A stretch of DNA of 64,000 nt from Echinometra lucunter (taxonomy: Eukaryota; Echinodermata; Echinoidea; Camarodonta; Echinometridae): NCBI GenBank assembly GCA_029962745.1, contig CM057169.1:21172143-21236142 (forward strand), in the 5' to 3' direction. The number at the start of each line of letters is the position of its first letter. Position 1 is the first letter of the stretch. The notes below the pieces were generated by a model that worked only from the letters and a program-made list of their open reading frames with translations, ran no database searches and was not told the DNA's origin. This document shows positions 34,916 through 46,917 of this stretch, in pieces. Both the position numbers and the translations under genes were made by a program.

Positions 34916-37900
34916 GTGTGTATGTATGTTTTACTTATTTCAATAAGGTGATAAAAACACTGCTTTCAACCGCAAGGCTGTTTTTCAGAAGTCCGTATAC
35001 AAAAGAAATGCATAAGCAAAGAATAACGGCAATTAATTACGAATTATGAACAAAATGATAAATACAAATTTTAAACAGAGAAGCAGAAATCGCAAGAGAA
35101 ATTTAAAAACCAACACCAACAACAAAAAATAAACAAAGCAAAAAACTAAGAATAAAACAAAATGAATGTAAATTATAAAACACATAAAAGTATTATAATG
35201 ATCGGAATCTCGGCAACTATTTCGAAAAGCTAATTGGGAAGATATGTTGGATGCATTTTATAAAAACCGGTAGATTGGTTTGTGTTCTTACAGATTGGGG
35301 GAGGTTTATGAATAAGTGACTGGCAATGTGTATAGAGCGCTTTTTTTCAGTTTGTGTGAAGTTTTGGAAGGTGAATGCACTGTTTGATGAAACAAATTGC
35401 GTTTGCGATTATAGGTTTCGTTATCAAAATTTACAGGAATTTTTTCAAGATCGAAAACTCAACCTTCGGCAATTTTAGTAGCCTTGCTTGAACATCATCC
35501 GTTTAAAAGGTGCGAACATTGTGACATTGGTCGATCGGTCGGTCGATCGGTCAGTCCCAGACGTAAATAATCACATTTGATTGATACACGTCTGTCAAAA
35601 CCCAATTCGAGAGAGACAATTATGTATTACGTATAAATTTAGTTGCTCATATTTTTTAAAGGGCTATCAATTTGATTTCCTTGAGATTTTCAGTGTCATA
35701 ATTATGGGGGAATAAATTGCCCTTGGAGTTGATTTTCAAAAGCGGTTGCAAACGCGTTGACGTATACGTGGAAAAATACCAGTCTACTACACATAGTTTA
35801 AAGCTTTATGTCCTCATTATCAAACTAAATTCTACATAAATTTCCCCTTTTTTCATGTTTATATAAAAACGAATCGTTCGAATTTTACTTGCATACATCA
35901 TGGACATGCAAAACTGTCAAAATGAACATAATGAAGAATGACGATAAAGTGTAATGGAATAAAAAGAAAAAAATAATAAAGATTGAGCTTATATATATCC
36001 AACGTATGGGAGGCAGTAATGTAGCAAAAAATGAATAAAATCAAAACTAAAACAATAATAATAAATTAAAAAAAAAAACCACAATGGCATTAGTATACTA
36101 CAGGTCCTCATACGGGGGGGGGGGGGGGATGCTTCCCCCATTGATGAATATTAATATACAGACGTATATACATCCACTTAAAAAAGTGGGGGATGCATCC
36201 CCCCTATCCCCCCGCTGTCTACGCCCCTACACGATGGTACCATATTTTATATCTTGATTATTCTTAATATGTTGTTAAATATTTTGTTGAAATGTGTTGA
36301 AATATGATGGACATTTTTTCTTTTGTCGAAGTGCAGTTATCATGATTACTGATATCGACCTTATGAATACACCATTATAGGCTGGTGATAGGTGTTTTAT
36401 TTTCTTCTTTAAGTAATATTCGGAACGGAATAGAGATCACTCAGACATATCAATATTGGCAAAGAGAGAGAAAATGGAGGGGGGGGGGAGGAGGAGTTGA
36501 ATATGGGGTAATTTCACATATTTCAAAATAAATTATATAAACACTTCGATAGGTTCAAAGGGACAGGGCATGACGTTAAATAACTTAGAAATTAATGAAC
36601 AGTTAACAGTCCACAGAACCAGCTCAACCCTCGGAGAAAAAGCCTTTATTTATGCAGCGCCATCGCTCTGGAATGCTCTCCCACTGAGGATCCGATCAGC
36701 AGAATCGCTAGAAACATTCAAAAAGTATCTCAAATCATACATGTTCACATCGTATTTTAGTTAAATGTTTGTTGATATACACTCATATATATAAACATGT
36801 TCATTTACATATGCATTTTCCTTCTTTCTCTCTCTTTCCTTATCTCTTTTACTTCTTATATCCCTCTGCGCCTCTGAATAGTTAACTAGATCGATGGCGC
36901 ATTACAAATGCTGTATTTATTATTATTATTAACAATGGTTGGGGATTGATTTGGACTGAGTGACTGCGGTTATAAAGCTTTACTCTACTTATTGTTTAGT
37001 TATTCCTTTTCTTTTGCATTTTCGATGCACAGATTGTCGCAGTAATCCGTGCAAAAACGGCTGGTGTGAAGAAACTATAGTGGGGTTTAAATGTCACTGC
37101 TCTCATGGATATACAGGGAGCAAATGTGGTAAGTACAATAAGTTATTTGCCTTTTTGCCCCAAAGTAAAATAAGATTTATATATCTCGCTCTTTTGGGGA
37201 TGACGTTACTGTAGTATTTGCGCTAATGAGTTCTGCTCAAGTGGCATTTCTTCTAGTTTTATTTCGTCCAAGATTTTATTGAAGAAAAAAGTATGTCAGG
37301 GTTCAACTGTTTTTAGGTCATGGTTTTAGGGTTCTCGTTAGGGTAAGGTATATTTTCTGGTCCAGAGTGAAGGATAGTTAGGGATTCGGTCATTGTATAG
37401 GATACTGACATGGACATTTTCTATGCGGTAAATAAGAAAAGACATATATGACGCGTTACTTGTCTCCTCCGTCTTCTCTCTCTCTCTCTCTCTCTCTCCC
37501 TTTACCCTATTCTCTCGCTTTTTTGTTTATGGCACGACGTATACCTGCCTCTGTGAACGAGTAAAATTGAATTTCTTTTTCTGCGCAGAAGTTTTGATGC
37601 ATTTCAATGATTCTTAGTTTTGTTTTGTTTTGTTCTTGCTTTTGTTTTTCTTTTTTTGTTTGTTTTTTTGGGGGTTGTATTTTTTGTACTTTGTATTTTA
37701 TTTGAAAACGTCATTCACGTGGTGCATGAATTATTATTTTTTTTTTACAATAATACATAGGTATAATGAGTATTACAAAATAATATGAAAAAAGTAAAAA
37801 TCATGACATTTGACAAAATCATATACGGATAGAAAAATCAATGCACGGAAAAAGCTGTTTTTACATTATTATGAAACAAAAAAAAAACTAATTAATGAGG

Positions 37901-40900
37901 CATTCAGAATTCACCTCTTATGTTTATGAGGTAAGCACTATATAGGTACCAATCCTGCAGACGCAAGCTGAAACCCTAACCCTAATCCTAACCCTAATCC
38001 TAACCCTAACCCTAACCCTAACCCTAACCTAACCCTAACCCTAACCCTAATCCTAACCCTAATCCTAATCCTAATCCTAATCCTATGAATATTTAAGAAT
38101 ATTTATGAGCTTGCGTCTGCAGGATTGGTACCTATTTAGTGCTTACCTGTTTATGACCATTGTTAGATACTTTATTATGTATATGAGTCTCATCCAAACC
38201 AACCACTCTTCCCCACCCCTTTATCATGTTTACTGTCTTATAATCATATCCAGCATGACATCATCTTTTTGATGTTAATCATAATATGTCCTCGATGATA
38301 TAAGGAATTTAACCTCTACCTGAAAATCATAAATAGCTTGAAAATGCACCAAGTGTGTTGCTAAAATTTGTAAAGAAAGATGTAAGCAACGATTAGTTTT
38401 TCATTATTAACTGCTTTAATACTTATTCTCCATTTTGTATGTGAAATTAAGGAAAGCCTGAGAACTCCTCCCAGCATGTTACTCAAACTATGCCTACAAC
38501 GCATCAGTTCACTACTGAACCAGGTAGGTTTTTGTTGTTGTTTGAAACCTTTTATCTGTAAAAACTCATAATCATGAAAGTGCAATAATATGGATGGATG
38601 GGAAGGGATCAACTGTGAAATCAGTAAGTAACCTAAGTTAAATTCATTTAAGTCGACAGAAACTAAAACTCAGCAGATCATGGTAGATAGTCGCTGTTGT
38701 GAGTAATTTCTTCTGTTTTCAAATAATATCATATCAAGAAATGATATACAGGATAACAAGATTTATAATCAATATAATAACCTCACACGGAATGTAGCTA
38801 GAGCAGAAAGTGATGTAAGGAAGGGAATATATAGGCGCATTAGTTACTATCAGATATAGTCAATTTGATTCACTTCGGAAAATGTCCCGCAGCTTTAGCC
38901 GAGTTTCATATGTATTTATAGAATGGAGTGACATTGATATAGCAGGTAATTTCCAAGAATGGCACATGACTTTAAAACCTTGGTTCAAACTATAAATAAG
39001 CAAGGTAAGGAACAATACATGATATGGAAAGTCTACGCTATTTGTTCAACATGTTACCGACGATATGTTTTTAATGTTAATTTACGTTTCCAGTTTCAAT
39101 TATACATACTGCTTTCAAGTTCAAGTTAATGTTCAGGTAATGGTTTATTTCTTATGGAAACAATACATGACTGGCGACCCAGTCTCTACATTGTGGGTTA
39201 GTTAATAAAGATTTAGCAAACTCAATACAAAGTTTTTCTCGCTTAGTTTCTAACCATTCTAATTCAAATTTTGAAAGAGCATTTTCATTGCCTGCTTAAT
39301 TTGTACCAAGATCTATTTTACACACTCTTTTCTGTATCCTCTCTAAACTTCCTACCTGTTTGATAGTAAGTTCACCATTAAGAACAGGGGGGGGGGGTGT
39401 TTCATAAAGCTGTTCGTAAGTTACGCACGACTTTACACACGACTGGAACATGTTCTTGGGTGCTAATCAGATTCTCAATCATTTATATGTAGCACAAGAA
39501 CATATCACCAGTCGTGCGTAAAGTCGTGCGTAACTTACGAACAGCTTTATGAAACACCCCCTGGTGCACAATATTCCAAGACTGGACGAATGTATCTAAC
39601 ATAAATTTGTGTGAGATCGGACATCGGAAAGTTATACTGTTTGACCATTCTTAACATATACATACAATTTTCTCTTACAGCTTTTTAAAATATTTGCAGT
39701 ATGTGTATCCCATTTCAAATTTGATCGAATATTTACTCCAGGTTTTTTTTGTCAGTTTCAACATATTTAGGAGAAGAATCACCGATGTATGATAGTTCAG
39801 GTAAAGATGGGTTTAAAAAATTGTAATTCTGATAACACTGCATTTATTTGGATCGAGTTTCATGTGCTTATCAGAAGACTGGTTTACTAATTCCTTCAGC
39901 TGAAATTGCAATATTGATGGAGTTTGTAGTGAACGATTTTCCACCAATTGAAGGTCATCAATATATTTCAAATCAGGTAATATTTCATTTTGACATGCTT
40001 TGTAAGATATGAGAAAAGCATTGGGAATGCCTGATATATCAGCCCCAAACTTATGTACAGCATTCACGATTCGATTTTGTTCAACTTTCAGATGCTGATG
40101 AATGTAGCAGCGACCCCTGTGAAAATGAAGGAACTTGCCTGGACGAGTTAAACGGTTTCACATGTCTATGTCTCGATGGATGGGAAGGGATCAACTGTGA
40201 AATCAGTAAGTAACCCAAGTTTAATTCATTCAAGTCGACAGAAACTAAAATCAGCAGATGGGGACCAATATTCATCTGTTAAATCCGTTTACATAACATT
40301 GCATCCCCATCCCTGACAGGGGCAGCGCTGCAGGGAGGCAGGGGGCGACGGCGCCCTATGATTTTTTAATCATTAAGAAAGAAAAAAAAGAGAAAAAGAA
40401 AAAAAAAGAGGAGAAAAAGAAGAAAGAAGGGGAGAAAGAAGAAAGAAGAGCATGAGGAAAGAGAGGACTAGGTCTTGCAACTATACAATACCCCAATTTT
40501 TCATTTAAAACGTAAATAAAGACACATATGGGTCATCTTGCCCCCTATGAAAATATCATGGCGCCGCCCCTGATCTCTGATATGAATTCATGTAATTGTC
40601 ATAAATATATTTTTGCAAACATAAATTAATATTCTTCCTTTTAATTAGATATCGATGATTGTGCCGTTCAGCATTGTTACAATGGAGGAACATGCCAGGA
40701 CGAGGTGAACGGTTTCACATGCCAATGTACAGAGGGATGGACTGGCACCCATTGTGAAATAGGTGAGCAAACTTGCGCCAACAGGGCATGTGTTGGCTCA
40801 ATTGACAGAGCGTCGTCTCATGAATGGGAGGTCGTGGGTTCGATCCCTGGCCGAGTCATACCAAAGACTTAAAAATGGGACCTTCTGCCTTCTAGCCGGG

Positions 40901-41027
40901 CGCTCGGCATATAAGAATGGAGAAGGGTAAATAATAACATAATATGTTATGCAGGGCCCGCTGAAAGAGCAGCTGATAGAAGATGAAGTGGCTACCCTGG
41001 GTTAATAAGACGCTATTATTATTATTA

Positions 41028-41080
<53 letters not shown>

Positions 41081-44000
41081 GTTATTATTTTAAACTCTTA
41101 AGTTTCAGGGACGGATATCCAGTAGCGGTTAAGGATTCGTCTTAATGAAAGAAGAGGTGACGGATCAGGACGGAGGTATATGGAGCGGAAAAGCATCCAA
41201 GAATATTTTTCCGGCGGGAATCGCAACGGCCCTCGGACAATCATCCCATTTAGTTTGAATGCCTCATGCTATTAATTTGATTACATGTCCATGTCAAGAA
41301 AATGGCCTTAAAGATATTTTTACGTGCATTTGAACAAATTTTGTCAGCATGTTTATGACATCACATCTGTATTAGTGGCGAGTCAAGGGGATGAGGCACA
41401 GGTTACACGTACCCTGGACCTAAAATATCTTCCATTTACATGGTTTTATACAAGCCTGTGTATTCATATAAAATTGCACTCATGTGCATCTAAAATCCTC
41501 ACAATCTAATGCAAAAAATCTTTCGACTTTTGTGCAAAAATCTTTCTTTTGACCTAGACGTCGACGCATGTTCCATTCAGCGTTGTTACAATGGAGGAGT
41601 TTGTCAAGATGAGGTGAACGGGTACACATGCCATTGTACTGCAGGATGGACGGGAACTAACTGCGAAATAGGTAACAATGGTCACCATTCGTACGTATTT
41701 TTTGTCCCTTATCATCGCTAATGTCAGTTTTATAACACTATAACTTATGTCATCCAGCCGTAACTGGGGATTTCCAAAATAAGAAGAAAAGATGATTCAG
41801 TGGGCTATGCAACGAGGCAGGTGCACTGCTATGTCAGTGCATAAATCAAATGTTAGGCATACTTGAGGCTCCCCAGAACTTTATAGTTGAAATAGACATT
41901 AACCATGTTAAAATGAAAAACAAAAAACAGCATCCAAACCGAATACTACACCATAATTTACTGTATCACCTATTCAACAAGAGCTAGAAGTGTTCGCTGA
42001 CTCCCACTGATATTCAGCTTCTCTCTTTTCTCTTCACAGCGAGCGCTTGTAGTAGCGAACCTTGCAACAATGGAGGAACTTGCACAGAGGAGGCCAGAAA
42101 TTATACTTGTCATTGTAGCTCAGGCTATATGGGCTCCAACTGCGAAACATGTAAGTTGATCTACATTTCTAAGCATGAATTAGAATCAGGTTGTACTGGC
42201 CCATTATTATTATTATTATTCTTTTTTTTTTTGGTGGGGGGTGAGACGTATAATGTCAGAATATCAATTTTAATTCAATTCTTCGATGTTTGTGAGTGAG
42301 CAAACAGTTTGAACTTCATTGCTGTAGAATTTTATCATCAACATAGACATGATTAAAAGTATGAAATACAAATTAATATTATACTCCCTCGCTGCATGAG
42401 CCGGAGTTTATGCATCCAGTAGGCCCCTACCCCACCCTCCTTACAAACTTATGACTGGAAAAATGAATTTCATAGTCGAATAATACTGTATGTCATGGGC
42501 GGGTATCCGTTTTGAAAGTAAGGAAAACACATCTGAAATTTCTGACAAGCACGGAAAAAAAGTCCTCAGCTTTTTCGTGTGTCTTTTTACCACAGAATTA
42601 TTTGCCAAGAAGCACGAAAAAGTCCTCCCTCGAGAGCCCCCCTTTTATACTATTTTCACATACAAAAGTTTTATAAATCGTGAAATGGGGAGGGTCCTTC
42701 TAAGAAATGTGGACTCCCCCAAGGATCTCCCACCGTGCTGTATTTCACACATCAACTCGGTATCAGTGACTTACCTCAATAATAATGATAATAAATTACA
42801 TTTCTACTGTTTTAGAACGCTTAAAGACATTGGTTAACATTGTTATGATTTAAAAAAATCTTGGTTTGTTACTTGAAAATGGGACAAACGGTTCTAGGAC
42901 AACTCCCCCGGGAGGACAACTCCCCCGATACGATTCCCACCTGACAACTCCCCCTGGAGCACAGCTCCCGTGGAGGACAGCTCCTCCGAGGGCAACTCTC
43001 CCAGAAGGACACTTTTCCCGGGTGACAACTCTCTAAGGACAACTCCCCCAGTCCCCGGGGGAGTTGTCCTCCCGGGGGAGTTGTCCTGATACGGGGATAA
43101 ACATAAGGGTTATAGTGTAAAAAATACCAGTCTGAAAGTTTCAAAGTATAATATCCACAGGAAGTATTTTTAAAGATAAAAAATGTGAACCAATGTTTGA
43201 AAAATATACGAGGTCGGTTGCACAGAATAAATAAAGGAGTGCGCATGCGCGTATGACTCACCTTACCGTACTATGTGTATTGGCGTATCACGCTGTGGGA
43301 GGCACATAACGGCAATTCAAGCAAAGTGGTCCTCTTAGTGATTGTCTCGTGAGACGAAGGATAAGAAAAATCGCCGTTTGCGTCTAACTGACACTTTTTT
43401 TTATTCCAAATCATGGTTGGTTTCAGGGTTTTTGAGTACAAATATAAGTATTCATACACATGTTTCATCTTAGTTTGAGAATTTTTTAAATCAGCTACTC
43501 ACAAAGTTAGCTAATGCCTTTAATATAAATGTTTTTATGCTCTTTACATTAACCAACAACCCCAAAACGTAAAATGGTAATGAAGAAATAACTAACCATA
43601 AACTTGTCAAATTACAATTATGAATTAATTTAAACTACAAGATGTACATTATTGAAACTGAAAATAAAATTACAAAGCCTGATACAGGGCCCAATACAAA
43701 ATAATTTAAGGGGGATGAAACATACAATTACCGCAGCTGAAAACGAATTCATTACATGAACTTATACGATAAAAATCAAAAGTAATTAGTGAAATTATCG
43801 AAATTTCATTCTTAAACTAAAACTACAAAGGTAATCTACTGATACAAAACAGTTTTAAATCGACAAAAACAATTAAACCGAATGATGCTTACAAGACTAC
43901 GGTATGAGGCGGAAACTTCAAGAGAAAACTTAAGAAAGTCCACATCACGCAGCTGCAATTCACGCTGTATTTTAAAGTAGATTTTCAGTGATTCAGCCTA

Positions 44001-44979
44001 ATTAAAACAAAGACTTCTATGTTTGGTATCCTTGACGAAAGGACGTATTGTTGTGTGGGAAAATGGGAGTAAATTAAAATGTCCTTTTGTTGCGGTTGTG
44101 AAAATTCACTACCATCCATTTTGTCATGAAGTTTATCGCTTCTCTTCAAATTTTCAGAAAGAGGAAGAAAAGGAACAACAAAATACAATATAAAGAGATT
44201 ATGGATATGATTATGTTATAACTCTTGTGTAATATTTTTTTTTTAAATCCGAGAATATAATTCGACTTTCTTTCAACTACACTGATGCATTTCAGCTCTA
44301 TGCCCAGCAGTATGGTTCCACTACGGACACAAGTGCTATGGACTACTGGCGAATAGAATAACTTGGGATTATGCAAAACGGCGGTGTGGTGAAATAAATG
44401 TAACATTGGAAGGAGGTGCTGGGTATAGACAGGCATCGTTGCTGTTAACGGAAAACCAGGAGGAAACAGAGATCATCGCGGCAAGGTACTTGTCGTATGT
44501 TTATCCACGAATTTGGCTGAATTGCAACGACGAGGAGGAAGAAGGGACGTGGATCTGTGAAAAAGATGCCAGTGGAACAACTTCTTCGTACAGGAGTAAG
44601 TCAAGATTGGCATCGCTTTCATCAGACTATGAAAACCGCTTGTGTTATCATTATGCCTACTGTTTGTATTGTAATGATTGTTATTATCATGATTCTTATT
44701 AGAATTATCATTATCATTGTTATATATTTTCACTTTTATGGTGATGATGTTGATTATAATAATCATTATCGTTATGAGTCCATTTCTTTCTCTTTTGAAA
44801 CAGACTGGTATCCAGAAGAACCGAATGGGAGTGGTGACTTTGCTATCATTAGGAATTATACTGCCGACGGGGGTTCGACGTATGAGGTGAAATGGTTCGA
44901 TTATGGAAGTACAGGCTATCCCTACTACTACTTCTACTATCAGCTATTTAGCATTGCAGTATGTCAAGTATATTTGTGA
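34178..44979 (+). CDS. Secreted EGF-repeat / C-type lectin protein, ten exons
   Basis: Exons: 34178-34244, 34700-34915, 37033-37128, 38452-38523, 40092-40205, 40649-40762, 41558-41671, 42040-42150, 44296-44595, 44804-44979; 459 aa. Residues 1-22 are a hydrophobic signal peptide (PFASLVFIFTPLLIS). Residues 23-94 form a segment with four cysteines not recognised. EGF-like domains lie at 95-126 and 151-301 (four in a row), each with six Cys. Residues 127-150 are a Ser/Thr-rich linker. Residues 302-459 are a C-type lectin domain with an EPN sugar/calcium motif (WYPEEPN, 403-409). Every internal junction is phase 1, the classic exon-shuffling pattern. It is likely a secreted or matrix carbohydrate-binding protein. 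The first exon is the least certain; no transmembrane segment follows. Confidence 0.82.
36556..36935 (+). mobile_element. 5'-truncated LINE copy (RT C-terminus and 3' UTR)
   Basis: It encodes the end of an RT protein (TSSTLGEKAFIYAAPSLWNA, then LPLRIRSAESLETFKKYLKS) with a stop at 36762-36764. The 3' UTR ends GATGGCGCATTACAAATGCT followed by ATT repeats. This end resembles the tails of the SINEs here, which suggests an L2-like partner. It lies in the intron before EGF exon 37033. Confidence 0.8.
37930..38147. mobile_element. Small TIR transposon carrying telomere-like (CCCTAA)n
   Basis: Forty-base terminal inverted repeats (37930-37969 and 38108-38147; 39 of 40 match) start GGTAAGCACTA and contain GGTACCAATCCTGCAGACG. 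Both sides are flanked by the identical 9-base target duplication TGTTTATGA (37921-37929, 38148-38156). The centre (37973-38085) is CCCTAA/TCCTAA repeat. A 9-bp duplication fits Mutator- or Merlin-like transposition. Confidence 0.9.
38593..38680 (+). pseudogene. Partial copy of the EGF exon end and its donor
   Basis: The stretch GATGGATGGGAAGGGATCAA through AGTCGACAGAAACTAAA repeats 40175-40260 with few changes. It covers the last dozen residues of the EGF exon, its GTAAGT donor and intron start, but has no acceptor or upstream EGF part. Confidence 0.85.
39150..40080 (-). mobile_element. Decayed LINE reverse transcriptase fragment
   Basis: Read on the - strand: LKYIDDLQLVENRS (YIDD active-site motif), then KHMKLDPNKCSVI, MVKQYNFPMSDLTQIYV, RYIRPVLEYCAP, and after a nested MITE VLNGELTIKQVGSLERIQKR, with an in-frame stop before AGNENALSKFELEWLETK. 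It ends a few bases before the EGF exon acceptor at 40091. Confidence 0.85.
39391..39561. mobile_element. Hairpin MITE (GGGGGTGTTTCATAAAGCTG), nested in LINE
   Basis: The inverted ends GGGTGTTTCATAAAGCTG and CAGCTTTATGAAACACCC extend into GTTCGTAAGTTACGCACGAC and complement. It splits the LINE frame between EYCAP and VLNGELT. The same family is at 49913-50236. Confidence 0.88.
40092..42150 (+). CDS. Lectin gene: four consecutive EGF-like exons
   Basis: Exons 40092-40205, 40649-40762, 41558-41671 and 42040-42150 each encode one domain. The first has a calcium-binding start (DADECSSDPCENEGTC). The second and third are near copies (HCYNGGTCQDEVNGF, RCYNGGVCQDEVNGY), so they arose by recent exon duplication. 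The fourth is more diverged (PCNNGGTCTEEARNY). Sizes are 114, 114, 114 and 111 nt, all symmetric phase 1-1. Confidence 0.93.
40310..40572. mobile_element. Possible small transposon relic with GGGGC(A/G)GCG ends
   Basis: The left CAGGGGCAGCGCTGC and right GGCGCCGCCCCTG are imperfect inverted ends. Both sides contain CCCCCTATGA or GCGCCCTATGA-like text. The centre is a purine-rich run. Non-coding intron. Confidence 0.4.
40793..41090 (+). mobile_element. tRNA-derived SINE with ATT tail
   Basis: A-box TTGGCTCAATTGACAGAGCG and B-box GTGGGTTCGATCCCTGG are well kept. The body contains CTTCTAGCCGGGCGCTCGG, and a long ATT microsatellite runs to about 41085. Confidence 0.82.
42890..43100. repeat. Degenerate GGACAACTCCCC minisatellite ending in its own inversion
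   Basis: About nine GGACAACTCCCCCGG-like units of 15-22 bases are followed by two inverted units (GGGGGAGTTGTCCTCCCGGG). The array lies in the long intron between EGF exon 42150 and the lectin exon. Confidence 0.85.
44296..44979 (+). CDS. Lectin gene: C-type lectin domain exons
   Basis: Exon 44296-44595 begins LCPAVWFHYGHKCYG, includes ITWDYAKRRC and ends with WLNCNDEEEEGTWIC. Exon 44804-44979 gives NWYPEEPNGSGDFAII, then VKWFDYGSTGYPYYYFYYQL and AVCQVYL before the stop. The EPN triplet predicts mannose-type specificity. The usual WND is replaced by WFD, so calcium binding may be altered. Confidence 0.85.
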
Positions 44980-46438
44980 ACAATCCCAAACATGTACCGT
45001 GGGTACAGAAATCGATTGGGAAATACTGTCATTTTTTTTTTTTTGTTGGCGGAGTGGTTACTGGAGATTTATGGATAAAATTACTACGCCAAGTCACTAT
45101 GCCAAGTGTATTTGTGAATGATATCGCGTATGTGGTTAAGATTTTTTTTTTTCTTAGGGCATTGGATCGTATCGTAGTCTTTCATTATACACCAATTACT
45201 GCAATTCTGCAATGAAAATAAGATGTATAGAATAGCTTTATTTGCATGAACAAAAAAAAAAAAGAAAAAAAAAAGAGAAAGCAATATCATAATGACATTA
45301 ATGAGTTTTTTTTTATTTTTTTTTTTTTACATATTCCCGAATAACTAGCCGACGGGTACCGGTGGGTACCGGACTCCTAGAGCAGCGAATCTATGCCTCG
45401 TGGCTTTACGGTCTGAACGAGTGCAATAGGCCGGTAAAAATAGGGAACTCGTTACGACGGACCTGACGAAACGGAAATTCGTCAAGACAGTATCCGTATA
45501 CCTTAACGGATGTACTCAGGGTTAGTGAAACGGCAGATTAGGCTTGAGTAGTATGCATGATGTCCAGCGCAGAACCCTTAACCCTGCCACGGAAGTGTTG
45601 AACAGTTCCGTGCAAAATGTCACGGACGTGACCGGTGTCACCGGATGAGATGTCCATTCTATGATAATTACATTTTCATTAAAAAGTCGATTTTTTTCGG
45701 GGGGGGGGGGGCTCGCTCGCTCATAACTATTCAGAAATTGTGTCACATATAGGCCTACAATGTTCAGGCCCCTCAGAACTTTTGGCTCAGTACGCCACAG
45801 GTATACATCTTCTAAATATGAAAATTTTGTTTGAAGTAACAGCATCGCTGTTGAAGTCTGAATGAAGACTACAATGCAAAGTAGCCGAGTTAGAATGCAT
45901 GAGCCAACCGGATGGACATCTCATCGATGACACCGGATCTATGCGGATGACAGGACGAGTGTACCCGGAGTGCGCATGCTACATAGGTGGAAATCCTGTG
46001 GTCAAGGGGGGGGGGGGGGCGCTTCTTCCAAAAAATCTATTTAGGGGAACCGTCCTACCCCGTCCCCAGGATTTTGTAGCCTTTGTCGGTGTATTTTGTT
46101 TTGACATTTTTTTTCTTGACAGCGAATTTGTGGTAAAATGATGCACACCCAAGAGTCGAGGCCCCTTATTTTCTTCTTTCCAGAAAATTTCAGATGTGTC
46201 CCCTCGCAAGACTATTTTTTGGCCATGCCGTTGCAAAAGGGTAAACCTCTCATCTTTTGGGTGATCCTGAACTATGTGACCGGGGCTTAAAAGGAGTTGA
46301 CACTTATCAAACTTAGTTCCCTCCGTGGAGATCGGACTCTAACCCAACGATACGGTCATGAGGAGTTGGGAATTTTCGCCACATGCCGCTCAATATTTTT
46401 ACTAGAGGGCAGGCTTGTGAAGCCGGGTTTAGAGTCCC

Positions 46439-46917
46439 TTAAAGAAGGTACCCAATGCTGAAACAATGTTAGTTCATTTAAAAGAGCATGATTTTATTAG
46501 CAGAAAATCATCTGCCTAATTTTTTTTTAAAATCGTGTTGCCAAGGAAACCCCCAAATATGGTAAAGTTTCAGTAATATTTTTGACCCCTCAGCTGTGAC
46601 CAAGTTTCAACTGGGTACCCACTTTTACGTCAAAATGACGTCAAAGTGGGTACCTTGTCGCGCACTTCTAGCAAAAAATGCGCGCAAGGTATAATACAAA
46701 TTGTACAGTCTAGCGCGCAGCACAACTGCAATGTGCGAAGTTGGGTACCCACTTTGACGTCATACCTCATACTCAATTTTTTTGGTCAGCTCTTGACTTT
46801 TCATGAGAAAATTAGCCAAAATGCATTGATTTCGATTGAAAATCATCAAATTTTTAATGTAATTCTTCCTAGAATTCTATTCTCGATCATAAAAAAACCT
46901 TTGTGTAATCACTTTAA
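46439..46917 (+). mobile_element. TTAA-flanked element, family 2, copy B (479 bp)
   Basis: It runs from TTAAAGAAGGTACCCAATGC to GTAATCACTTTAA and is the reverse partner of 23680-24169. Shared features include CTGGGTACCCACTTTTACG, CAAAATGACGTCAAAGTGGG and TAGCGCGCAGCACAACTGCA. Confidence 0.82.

Noticed and set aside
37973..38085. Chromosome end
   Set aside because: The telomere-like tract is only about 113 bp, degenerate and enclosed by transposon ends within an intron.
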